Assembly: GCA_930367205.1 (NCBI GenBank)
Contig: OV884011.1
Span: 111,405,139-111,469,138, forward strand
Length of the DNA stretch: 64,000 nt
Direction of reading: 5' to 3'
Source: Acanthosoma haemorrhoidale
Lineage: Eukaryota > Arthropoda > Insecta > Hemiptera > Acanthosomatidae
Below the pieces are notes generated by a model that saw only the letters and a program-made list of their open reading frames with translations, was not told the DNA's origin and ran no database searches. The translations under genes were made by a program, and so were the position numbers. Within the stretch, counting starts at the first letter, position 1. Each line of letters opens with the position of its first letter. Below are positions 46,814 through 55,399 of this stretch, one piece after another.

Positions 46814-49800
46814 GTGTTGTTAATTGCCTAGCGCCTTGGATTAACACATTTACTTTTCTGAATTTGTCTCTACTTTTAATCTTCGATTGAGTATCTTTGA
46901 TAAATTCTTGATTTATTAATTCAGGTGGATCTTCCCGATTTTTATTTAATTTTTCTGTACGCTTTATCTTTTCTTCATTAATTTTTGTGTGAGCTAATTC
47001 ATGCAAAAGTTGTAAATCTTTATGATACTTTTGTACGTATAGTTCTGTTATACTAATATTTTTGTTGTTGTTATTTTCTTTTATAAATCCGAAAGTGATT
47101 TCATTGGGTGTTAATTTTAGATTGTTATTTAAGGTATTATTGTACGCAATAATTGCAAGTTTTAATTTTTGTTCAAATGAATAAGATTTTCTCTCATGCG
47201 AGATAAGTCTTAGTAATTCGCTTAGTGTTAAATGAACTCTATTTAATAATCCCAAAGAATTTGAGTGATTAGTGGATGTATAATGTAATAAAATATCATT
47301 GTGGTCACAAAATTGTTTAACTAAATTGTTTTTCATTTCTGTGCCTTGATCTAATGAGATCTGTACTGGCGTAGGATAATGAGATAAATAATTTTGTAAA
47401 CAATCACAAATATTGATTGCATTGTGTGTTGGAATAACTTGTGCGAACAATCTTTTTGAGAAAGTATCAACAGCAGTAAATATTATTTTCCTTTCATACT
47501 TCAAAATGTCAATCATTAATTCTCGAAAAGGTTTTTCTGGTGTTGGGGTTTGTTGAAATTTAGTTTTGATAGGTTTTCTATCATACTTTGATTTTTTACA
47601 AATTTCACATTTATTAATGTATTCTGTAATTTTGTCTTTCATATTGGGGAAATAAACTTGTTTTTTTAATTTTTCAAAAGTTTCTAATATTCCACGATGT
47701 TTAGTTTTTCCTAAATGATAGTTTTCAATAGTTTCGCGTTGTTCATTTACATTTTCTACGTCATTGATAAAGTTAAAATAACGTTTTATTCTTACAGAAG
47801 GGAATTCGTTTTCTATTATATTTTGAATCTCTTTAAAGTATTCATCGTAAGTTTTTTCTAAAGTTTTTATGTTCGGTGAACAGAAAATTCCGTAAGTCTT
47901 GTCCGGTTCTACGATCTGGTAGAGTAGAGTTTGCAAGTCATCTTTCCTGTTAATGATGAGTTCGTATCTTCTCTTGTTTCCAAATGGCTTAGAGAACTTC
48001 ATGTCTTCTTTGTTTCCTCTAATGATAATAATTTGATTTTTTTCTACATTTATACATTTATCTGGTTCACATATCCAAGTTTGTTCATTGCTGGATTCTT
48101 GTGAATGAATAGTTTCTAGATCTGATTGATTTTCTGCATTTTCCGCTGTAGATGGAATATTTATTAATTCCTCCATAATTGCTTCATATTCTGTTGTTTT
48201 TTCAGCAGCTTCTTCTTGATTTTGTAATATGTCATCAATAAATACATCAATATCAATATTTACATCATCAATATCCATATCCTCTGGTTCCGTGTGGTTT
48301 ACTTCATTTATATTTCTTGATAAAGCATCTGCTACATAATTTGTTTTACCATTAACATGTTTTATGTCAAATTCGAACTCCTGCAACTTCCAAATCCATT
48401 TCATGATTCGGGTGTTACCGTTCTTCATAGAAAATATCCAAGTTAGTGGTTTATGATCGGTTTGAAGTAAAAATTTAGTTCCGTATAAGTAAGGCTTAAA
48501 GTGTTGAGTCGCCCATACAACTGCTAATAATTCTTTTTCGATAGTGCTATAATTATTTTCCGCATTTTGTAGTACTCGTGAAGCGAATGCTACAGGATGT
48601 TCAATATCATCATCGTCTTTTTGGGACAATACTGCTCCAATTGCTTTATTACTAGCATCTGTAGTTAATATGAATGATTTATTCCAATCGGGGTATTTTA
48701 AAATTGGTGCATTTGCCATTAAATCTATTAATGTCTTACAAGCCCTTTTTATCTCTTCGGTTTTATAAATTTTTGTTTTAATCGAATCTGAAATAGGTTT
48801 AGTTATTTTTGCATATCCTTTAATGAATTTCCTATAGTATCCTGTCATACCTAAGAACTGTCTTGTCGACTTTTCGTCATGAGGTACTGGAAAGTTTACT
48901 ATAGTTTCTATCTTTTTCGGATCTGTTTTTAAACCTTCTTCAGTTACAATATAGCCGAGAAATTTTAATTCTTTTTTGAAAAATTCAGTTTTATCTAATT
49001 GAATTGATAACTGATGTTCTTTTAATGCTTTGAAAACTTTTTCCAAATCTCTTAAATGTTCGTTTTCATTTTTTGAATAAATAATAATATCGTCAACGTA
49101 AACCATTGCATTAGGAATATTTGATATCATCATTGTCATTGCTCTCTGAAAAGTCGGCGGTCCATTACTTATTCCGAATGGCATTCGAACAAATTCGTAA
49201 TGACCATTTTCAGTAGAGAATGCTGTTTTTGGAATAGATTCTTCATCCATTTCTATTTGATGAAATCCCGATGTTAAATCAATAGTCGAAAATATTTTTG
49301 CACCTCTTAATCGATTCAGCAAATCTTCGATATTGGGTAACGGGAATTTATCTTTTATGGTAGCCTGATTTAATTTTCTATAATCGATTACCATGCGAAC
49401 TTTTTTTATACCCGATGCGTCCATTTTTTTTGGAACAATCCACAAAGGGGAATTATACGGCGACTTACTTGGTCTAATTATTCCGTTTTTTAATAATTTT
49501 CCAACTTCTTCGTTAATTTGTTCTTTAAATTGTTCCGGATATCTATAATTTCGTGTATAAATCGGATTTTCATTCGTAGTTATTATTCTATGTTTTAATA
49601 ATTTAGTCGGTTTTAATTTTTCATTTTCTGTTTTTAATATTTCACCGTTTTCACTTAATATTTTTGTGAGTTTTTCCGTTATCTCCGAATTTATGTGTTC
49701 GTGTCTTATAACATTTTTAATTTCATTAGTATCTTCGATATGAAACATTTCGTCTCTTTCAAGTTTGTATTTTATTCCCATTATTTTTATTTCCATGTCT

Positions 49801-50081
49801 TCTAAATTTATATTAGTTTTTAACATTTTCATTGTTTCGTACCCAAGTAAAATATCAAACCGTGAAATAATAGGATAAACTAAGAACTTTACTTCTTGAT
49901 TAATTCCTATCAGATTTTGCAGGTTGAGGTTTACACTTTGTGTTCCTTCTGCTCGTCCTGTAGGGGTTTTTATCGCGAAGTTTTCTATGTTTATTTTAGC
50001 ATCTTTCGGAATTGCTTGGGGACAAATATAATTTTTTGTTGCTCCTGTGTCAATTAACCATTTATTATTTTCTTTATCCAA
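46677..50081 (-). CDS. pol: Pol polyprotein: protease, reverse transcriptase, RNase H, integrase
   Basis: Residues numbered from the TTG at 50,081; the frame is open upstream to the slip site at 50,177. Aspartic protease: LIDTGA (Asp11). RT (~205-385): PLWIVPKK, IDLTSGFHQI and catalytic YVDD (328-331). RNase H: TTDAS (Asp475), EKELLA (~515-520), TDHKPL (Asp542), ADALSR (Asp585). Integrase: zinc-binding His789, His795, Cys825, Cys828, then core Asp858 (LMIDIL) and Asp911 (LDQGTE). The third catalytic position, 35 residues after Asp911, is Asn947 (LLNRVH) where the family has Glu in an ERxH motif. Strand transfer activity is therefore doubtful. The C-terminus is basic, then acidic and Ser-rich, and overlaps env. 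Pol is in the -1 frame relative to gag. Confidence 0.95.
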   Translation of the reverse strand: MDKENNKWLIDTGATKNYICPQAIPKDAKINIENFAIKTPTGRAEGTQSVNLNLQNLIGINQEVKFLVYPIISRFDILLGYETMKMLKTNINLEDMEIKIMGIKYKLERDEMFHIEDTNEIKNVIRHEHINSEITEKLTKILSENGEILKTENEKLKPTKLLKHRIITTNENPIYTRNYRYPEQFKEQINEEVGKLLKNGIIRPSKSPYNSPLWIVPKKMDASGIKKVRMVIDYRKLNQATIKDKFPLPNIEDLLNRLRGAKIFSTIDLTSGFHQIEMDEESIPKTAFSTENGHYEFVRMPFGISNGPPTFQRAMTMMISNIPNAMVYVDDIIIYSKNENEHLRDLEKVFKALKEHQLSIQLDKTEFFKKELKFLGYIVTEEGLKTDPKKIETIVNFPVPHDEKSTRQFLGMTGYYRKFIKGYAKITKPISDSIKTKIYKTEEIKRACKTLIDLMANAPILKYPDWNKSFILTTDASNKAIGAVLSQKDDDDIEHPVAFASRVLQNAENNYSTIEKELLAVVWATQHFKPYLYGTKFLLQTDHKPLTWIFSMKNGNTRIMKWIWKLQEFEFDIKHVNGKTNYVADALSRNINEVNHTEPEDMDIDDVNIDIDVFIDDILQNQEEAAEKTTEYEAIMEELINIPSTAENAENQSDLETIHSQESSNEQTWICEPDKCINVEKNQIIIIRGNKEDMKFSKPFGNKRRYELIINRKDDLQTLLYQIVEPDKTYGIFCSPNIKTLEKTYDEYFKEIQNIIENEFPSVRIKRYFNFINDVENVNEQRETIENYHLGKTKHRGILETFEKLKKQVYFPNMKDKITEYINKCEICKKSKYDRKPIKTKFQQTPTPEKPFRELMIDILKYERKIIFTAVDTFSKRLFAQVIPTHNAINICDCLQNYLSHYPTPVQISLDQGTEMKNNLVKQFCDHNDILLHYTSTNHSNSLGLLNRVHLTLSELLRLISHERKSYSFEQKLKLAIIAYNNTLNNNLKLTPNEITFGFIKENNNNKNISITELYVQKYHKDLQLLHELAHTKINEEKIKRTEKLNKNREDPPELINQEFIKDTQSKIKSRDKFRKVNVLIQGARQLTTHVDNVRRPNKRKKRKHFVSDEDSLHVNNSDTSSSEDSDDKSSRSH

Positions 50082-50128
50082 GAGCTGTGGTAAATTATTT
50101 AAAAAATTAACTTCGTCACTTATTTTAA

Positions 50129-51313
50129 TTACATTCGATCCGGTGGTTCTCCTTTGTTCGGACCTTGGTCTAAAAAATTATCTTTATTAGTTTCAAGTTG
50201 TTTTACTCTTTCAGTTAATATTCTAATTTGTTCATCTCTCTCATCCTCGGCGTAATGTACGCGATTAGAAACAGTTCTCATCGAAACCGTATTTGAATCA
50301 TTTTGTTGTGGTGGATCTACTTTTTGTTGATTATTTCTCCAATTTCCGGATGGAGGTTTATTAAAGAATCTATGTTGAGATTTTGGATCCCATGATTGAT
50401 TATGAATAGGTTTTTGATAATTTTGTTGATTATTTGGGTAATTGTGATAATTTGGTTGTGCATTTTGATAACTTTTATAATTTTGGTTTTGTTGATGTTG
50501 ATAATCTTGTTTTTGTTCATGAGGTTGTTTTTGAAATTGTTTTTCATATTTATGTTTGTAATTTGGATCGAAATTTTTGCCTTTATAATTCGATTGGTGT
50601 GGTTGGTGGTGTTTGTCTTTTCGACTACCCGGACCGTACACCCGATGCACAATGTGCGCAGCGTTATTTCTTAAGATTTCGTCAATATCTTCGATTGTCT
50701 CGAATTTAATATGATAAATAAAATCAGTAAGCGAGGGATGTAAATTATGAACGGTGTGATGTGATATCTGTTTGTCGTATCTTTCCATTTCCGACTGTTT
50801 ATTCACTATTTCCGAGTCGGCATACACGCGAGCATATAAATCGCATCTTTTCTTACCTAATCTTTCTAAGTAATCATGTGGGTTTTCGTTATGGTACGAT
50901 TTAGTATTGAGTATTTCTGATATTAATTGCTCTCTCGTTCGCGTATCTTGATATTTACGTTTAAGGAATGTTAAAATTTCTGTCACACTAGTGAATTCCT
51001 TATCATAGGTTGCAATTTTTGCTTTTCCTTTTAGCTTAGTTAATAAAGTTAATACTAATTTTGAATGGTTTATATCTTTATATTGGTTATTATCTTTACA
51101 ATATAAGTCATACACAAATTTTGTATTTCTAATAAAATCTACTAATTGTAAAGGATCACCATCATATTCCGGAATTAATTTAAAATCATGATCTTTTATT
51201 TCCATAGCCATCTCTGAATTTGTATTTTCTAATAGTAATTGATCAATATTATCTAGATTAAAAGTTGTATATACTTGTCTTAATTGGTTTAATCTATCCT
51301 GTAAATTTGACAT
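50129..51313 (-). CDS. gag: Gag, errantivirus type (394 aa)
   Basis: Structural protein that packages element RNA and forms the particle core. The ATG at 51,313 is the first in-frame start after the leader, ~320 nt from the LTR. The N-terminal ~230 residues are helical and charged (for example LIPEYDGDPLQLVDFI, LTLLTKLKGKAKIATYDKEF), as in retrotransposon capsid domains. Residues ~236-340 are extremely rich in Asn, Gln, His, Lys and Tyr, an RNA-binding-like tail. There is no CCHC zinc knuckle, as is usual for errantivirus Gag. The final ~16 codons overlap pol, and a TTTTTTA heptamer lies there for frameshifting. The Asn/Gln-rich part causes spurious hydrophobic ORFs on the opposite strand. 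Confidence 0.93.
   Translation of the reverse strand: MSNLQDRLNQLRQVYTTFNLDNIDQLLLENTNSEMAMEIKDHDFKLIPEYDGDPLQLVDFIRNTKFVYDLYCKDNNQYKDINHSKLVLTLLTKLKGKAKIATYDKEFTSVTEILTFLKRKYQDTRTREQLISEILNTKSYHNENPHDYLERLGKKRCDLYARVYADSEIVNKQSEMERYDKQISHHTVHNLHPSLTDFIYHIKFETIEDIDEILRNNAAHIVHRVYGPGSRKDKHHQPHQSNYKGKNFDPNYKHKYEKQFQKQPHEQKQDYQHQQNQNYKSYQNAQPNYHNYPNNQQNYQKPIHNQSWDPKSQHRFFNKPPSGNWRNNQQKVDPPQQNDSNTVSMRTVSNRVHYAEDERDEQIRILTERVKQLETNKDNFLDQGPNKGEPPDRM
50140..50177 (-). promoter_or_regulatory. gag-pol -1 frameshift signal
   Basis: The minus strand carries the slippery heptamer T TTT TTA (50,177-50,171) in the gag frame, the same heptamer as HIV-1. A 6-nt spacer (GACCAA) is followed by GGTCCG, which can pair with CGGATC 16 nt downstream (one G-U pair), giving a 6-bp stem. 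The pol frame is open from the slip onward and gag ends ~40 nt later. That pol lies in the -1 frame is direct from the sequence; use of this heptamer is inferred. Confidence 0.75.
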
Positions 51314-51632
51314 ACAATAAACTTATAATTACTTATAATTATCATCAAGTATGTTGTCTTCAGTGGAAAAATCTTCTTCCTTGGTGCTGCGAAGTCTCAA
51401 CAAATAGTTTTGAAACTCGGGTGATAAGATTTGAAAATCTTCAGAAAGTTGAAAGATACCTCCTCTGTAGTCGTGGAGAATGCTTGCTATACTTGTATAC
51501 GCAGTGGCAATCTTCCTCAAGACGGAGAGAAGTAGTTATGCTGCTTGATTTTGGTATTACACACGATTCTAAGCTCCGCAAAGTTACTTTAAATACCTTC
51601 AAAATTCCTCCCAAGTCCCACGTTCGGGCGCC
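51314..51632 (-). other. 5' leader of the errantivirus
   Basis: Untranslated region between the 5' LTR and the gag ATG. It holds the primer site at its start and a 63-codon upstream ORF (51,520-51,329) that ends 16 nt before the gag start. The ORF resembles no known protein. Any packaging signal would be here but cannot be read from sequence alone. Confidence 0.7.
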
Positions 51633-51633
51633 A
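51616..51633 (-). promoter_or_regulatory. tRNA-Lys-type primer-binding site
   Basis: Minus strand TGGCGCCCGAACGTGGGA, sharing its first T with the LTR end. The first 12 bases match the complement of the tRNA-Lys(UUU) 3' end; after that GT replaces A relative to the usual TGGCGCCCGAACAGGGAC before the match resumes (GGGACTT). Confidence 0.75.
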
Positions 51634-51850
51634 GTTAAATATCTTCAAAGCACACAAGACTTTTTAAAAAGATTTATTTTGAATAACAAACATAAATGAC
51701 ATGGTAATATACAGATCTAATCTAGCATAGTGACGGGCTAATGAGATACAATAGACTGACCTCCTTCTCTGATTCTCACGGGGTTTAAATAAGAGTCAGC
51801 AAAGGGGTGATTCATAGTTCTTAGAATGTTAGCACGGGTGCACTATAACT
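51633..51850 (-). repeat. 5' LTR of the errantivirus with TATA-like box and TCAGT initiator
   Basis: 218 bp, 217 identical to the 3' LTR. TATTTAA (51,785-51,791) lies ~34 nt upstream of the A in TCAGTC (51,759-51,754), the arthropod initiator, so transcription probably starts at ~51,757. The LTR is flanked outside by ATAT (51,851-51,854), the target duplication. Confidence 0.9.
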
Positions 51851-52600
51851 ATATATTATTATGAGTCACTAAAATATTAAGGTAATTGTGTCGTGTTGTT
51901 TCGCTGAAATAGCGTTGTTAACATATTCACATTCGCATAGCTTTGCTGTTCGGCAGTTGCTGGATAGACTTGGAATTTTACAATCGCTTACAACTCTGCA
52001 ACCAGTTATGGCTTAACGATGTGGTTTCATTTATTTCATACTTCCATATATTATTATGAGTCACTAAAATATTCAGGTAATTGTGTCGTGTTGTTTCGCT
52101 GAAATACCGTTGTTAACATATTCACATTCGCATAGCTTTGCTGTTCGGCAGTTGCTGGATAGACTTGGAATTTTACGATCGCTTACAACTCTGCAAACCA
52201 GTTATGTCTAAACGATGTGGTTTCATTTATTACTCATTTCTCGCTATGCTCTGTCGTGGCGGAAGGAAGAGCCGGATAGAAAGAAACTTCTGTAATCGCT
52301 TGTAGCTCAGCTACCAGTTACAGCAATACGATGAGGTTTCATTTATTACTCACTTCTATATATCGTTTAAAATCCCTAAATGATTCATGTAATAGTTTGG
52401 AGGGGTTTTGGAGGTAGCTTTATTAATGTATTCCCACTCACAAAGCTTTGTCGATTGGAAGTTGAAGGAGGTGGATAGAAGTGAACTACTTAAGACCCTT
52501 GTAGCTCTGCAACGATTTTGAGAACAACGATGTAGTTTCATTTATTACGTACTTCAATATATTATTAAAAATCTCTGAAATATTCATGTAATTACATGCT
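51851..52600. repeat. 195-bp satellite array, right block, decaying outward
   Basis: Continues the monomer broken at 44,968: 55 bp on the left plus 144 bp on the right minus the 4-bp TSD equals 195. The marker TCTGCAA recurs at 51,995 and 52,190. From ~52,230 the monomers become strongly diverged (CTTGTAGCTCAGCTACCAG at ~52,300, CTTGTAGCTCTGCAACG at ~52,498) and fade by ~52,600, as at the edge of a satellite array. Confidence 0.92.
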
Positions 52601-52939
52601 ACAGCACGCCTCAAGGTCATCTCTTCCGTACTCATGCTCAACCCGCTATTTAGATCTACTCAAAATCATTTGGGAAAAATAGACATGAACTGACTATACC
52701 AACCCAACAAGACATACAAGATGTGTTTGAACAAATTCTTTAACCGAAAACCACTTATGGCAATTACTGAGACTCATCCTTACCCATACTGAATACTTGG
52801 TACGACGAAACATTTCATATAATATCACAAACGATACAAGAAAAATACCCAACCATAAATTTAAAAAGATTCGAAAATATAGCAAAAGACATAGAAAACA
52901 AAGAAGAACAATTAGAACAAAATAACTAACAACATAAAT
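52601..52939. other. AT-rich DNA between satellite and errantivirus relic
   Basis: May contain decayed integrase sequence of the neighbouring relic, but I cannot align it reliably. Confidence 0.35.
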
Positions 52940-53775
52940 CAATAAAAGAATAAAATATGTTCAAAAATATAATGATGGTAAAAGCCTAATAAATGACTTA
53001 GTAAAGACAAAAATAATAAAAGAAAAGGCTGATCGAGCAGAAAAACATAACCAAAATCGGGAAGACATTTTGACAATTCCTGATGAACAAATAAACATAA
53101 AAACTACTACCAATCGAAAGCATGATAATTCTTATAAACCAGTAATAAAATATACAGATAAAAATGAAATAAAGAAATCTTCCGCTAACAATATTAAACG
53201 ACCTCGTAAGAAACATCTGACACACCGGAAATATGTTTCACATAACGAAAAAGACACTGATGCTGCTGATTCAGACAATTCTATGGACTGCAAGAACTTC
53301 TCTGAAAGTAACTGACCTGACTAACAGTAACGGAATGGTACACTACACATTACAAAATGTAAAAGTAATTGAAAGGTACTTCAAGACATACCACTTTAAT
53401 ATCACAAGCCTCATTATCATATATTAGACTCAGAATATACAAAAACATACTCTACTCTACTCTATGACAATGTCATAAGTAAAGTTGAGCGTAACAACTA
53501 TAATACCGAACATATTATGGAACAGACAGTAAACCTGAATAAACAAATAATAGAAGCTTTTAAGACGGATATTAAATTAATAAATGACAATTTTAATAAG
53601 GGTAGAGGGAATATGAAAATCATTTGGCAAAGAAATAGCTTTTCATGATATTTATATAACTTTACCACACTTATATAACAAACTAAATGACTCAACGCGA
53701 AGACCAAAATGTAACATTAGTTCCAAGAAAATCAGAAATATTATGGCTTATGAGTCAAAAAACTCACTAAATCAT
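52940..53775 (+). pseudogene. relic of a second, older errantivirus: pol C-terminus and 5' half of env
   Basis: Plus strand, opposite to the intact element. 52,950-53,312 aligns to the C-terminus of the intact Pol (KYVQKYND..., KIIKEKADRAEKHNQNRED, then the basic RPRKKH and acidic Asp/Ser tail). 53,305-53,427 aligns to the Env N-terminus (VTDLTNSNGMVHYTLQNV, RYFKTYHFN). 53,470-53,770 aligns to the later Env region (VERNNYNTEHIMEQTVNLNK, then SEILW). The part between, which would hold the furin site and fusion peptide, is deleted. Stops and frameshifts are frequent. Protein similarity is moderate, so it is a different, older lineage member. No LTR is visible. Confidence 0.85.
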
Positions 53776-53819
53776 TCGTTATCTATTATTCGTTATTTGA
53801 AATAAAATTTGCCCTACAC

Positions 53820-54540
53820 TAATAAGTATTTGTCGAGGGCGCCACTAGGGGGAGTGCCTAATCACTCTAGCCCTGGTGACAAGTGCGGATTGTTGTAGTT
53901 TATAACATGGACCATGTTCCATGTAGGCGTTAATATCTGACTTCATTTTATTGATAGGGATGTGTCCCGACAATACACTGTGTTCAGGAGAAGAGGTTCA
54001 GAGGTTCATAAAGAATAAGACCAGTTTTCAGAGTTCGGGCGGGAGATCGGCAGCGTAACAGGTCAAGGCGCCAGAGGATCTGCAAGGCGGCTGAGAAATA
54101 AGGTGACGGGCTCAGCGGCGTGGAAGAGAGAGTAGGCTGACGAGGAGGCTAAGTGTCTGTCTTCCAGGGCCAAGCGGCCCTGGCGTAAAGCGACCGAGTA
54201 GTGCGGGTGAGGAGATGAAGAGACTGGGAAAGAGTGGCTTACAGGGCAAAACCACTTGATTTAAACACTGTACTGAGTCGGCTGAAGGGGGTATGTTTTA
54301 TGATGCCCAGGTGGCCAATCCCCCTTAAGTTTATGGCTGTTGGTCTAAAAGGGTGTGTTTTATAGCTGCTAGGGACTCGCCTACTTAGGTTTTATGACCG
54401 CCGGAAGGCGACCAAAGGTCTACTGGTTCCGTTTTATGAGGGGGCAGGTGGCTCACCCTCCCAGGTTTTATTGCTGGGCCTTCGACCCTCTGTTACGTGT
54501 TCTATGACTGCCGATCTCTCCGTGATTTATTACTAGAAAA
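53820..54540. repeat. GC-rich island with repeated GTTTTATGRCYGC-like motifs
   Basis: Sharply more GC-rich than both flanks. Between ~54,290 and ~54,525 variants of GTTTTATGACTGC recur about every 35-55 bp (e.g. GTTTTATGATGCC, GTTTTATAGCTGC, GTTTTATGACCGC, GTTCTATGACTGC), each followed by a small GC-rich inverted repeat (CGCCGGAAGGCG is one). The stretch at ~53,960-54,000 shares GACARTRCACTRTGTTCAGGAGAAGAGG with the duplicated repeat at 24,735-25,620. No ORF. Identity unknown; LTR-derived sequence is one possibility. Confidence 0.6.
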
Positions 54541-55159
54541 CAATGTTTTACATCTAATTACAATACATTATATATGCACCAGAGTATAGGGTGATTTAAC
54601 ACTTATGTAGTTGAGTCACTACAGTATTATTAATTTCCTGAACTTTGTTAAATGAAATAGTGACACTAAAAATGAGCAACCTAATATAATGTGTAATTAA
54701 ATATCAAATATTTAATAATTTCGGACAACATTTAGAGCTAAAAGTTCCATTCACTATCCTTGCCATCAAAACATGTGACTTGGAGAGCATTGGGTACTCG
54801 TCTAATATTCCCAATGTATTTCAACTGTTACAACTGTTTTATCTAACTAAATTGATCTATTCCCACCCTAACTTGTGTAATAACCCACTGAACCAATACA
54901 ACCACGTATACACTTCTAGCCTTTGAACTTTTATTGATTCGTACATTCTTGTATAAAAGATTTACACTCATCTCTCCAGTACTTTAGTGTTTATTTTTAT
55001 GTCATTCTAAAAGTGTTTTAATTTATTATTAAAGTAATTGTGTTTATTAATTTTTTAATGATTTATTATTTTTATAGAGATTTTATTAGTTCTTAAAGGG
55101 TTCTGATTACTCATCAAGATTTGTAGTTGACAGGTGACAGTCGACCACATTAATTTACT
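54541..55159. other. AT-rich intergenic DNA, no gene seen
   Basis: No ORF or repeat recognised. Confidence 0.4.
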
Positions 55160-55399
55160 TGTTAACAACTTTATTATGATGAATTACAATCTGCCTTTAC
55201 TTAATAGGCAATAAATAATTGAGATAAGTGTTTTCATTCATACCATATTTACAATTCATCATTCGCTCGCACATTCATACAATATTTACTAACATTTACA
55301 AACAGCCCAGGGGCCCCCCAAGTCCACACGGTTGTTGCCTTCCTCACAAGCGAAAGAGGAAGCGGAGTCTTGGGAAGTCCCCCACGCTCCCCCACCAGC
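55160..55399 (-). mobile_element. LINE-A 3' UTR fragment
   Basis: Nearly identical to 2005-2240 (AACAACTTTATTATGATGAATTACAATC..., ACAGCCCAGGGGCCCCCCAAG, CTCCCCCACCAGCC). It stops abruptly at CCAGCC|ATGGGGGGG. No coding part; TSD not recognised. The high similarity to the copy at 2001 suggests the same young subfamily. Confidence 0.85.

Larger units (their letters stand above)
44969..51850 (-). mobile_element. errantivirus-type Ty3/gypsy LTR retrotransposon (env-bearing), nearly intact, 6,882 bp
   Basis: Complete minus-strand element: 5' LTR (51,633-51,850), primer site, leader, gag, pol, env, short purine tract, 3' LTR (44,969-45,186). LTRs have AGTT...AACT ends. The 4-bp target duplication is ATAT: removing the element and one ATAT restores a satellite monomer of exactly 195 bp. 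The three long ORFs have no internal stop. Errantiviruses of insects can form enveloped particles when env is expressed in follicle cells; that is family knowledge and not shown here. Damage visible by reading: the third catalytic residue of integrase is changed, and the two LTRs differ at one base. Confidence 0.97.

Noticed and set aside
50317..50709. Hydrophobic plus-strand ORFs and an Asn/Ile-rich minus-strand ORF over gag
   Set aside because: They are other-frame readings of the Asn/Gln/His-rich part of gag.
42486..52600. CRISPR-like array
   Set aside because: Repeats are contiguous 195-bp monomers without unique spacers, in clearly eukaryotic DNA.
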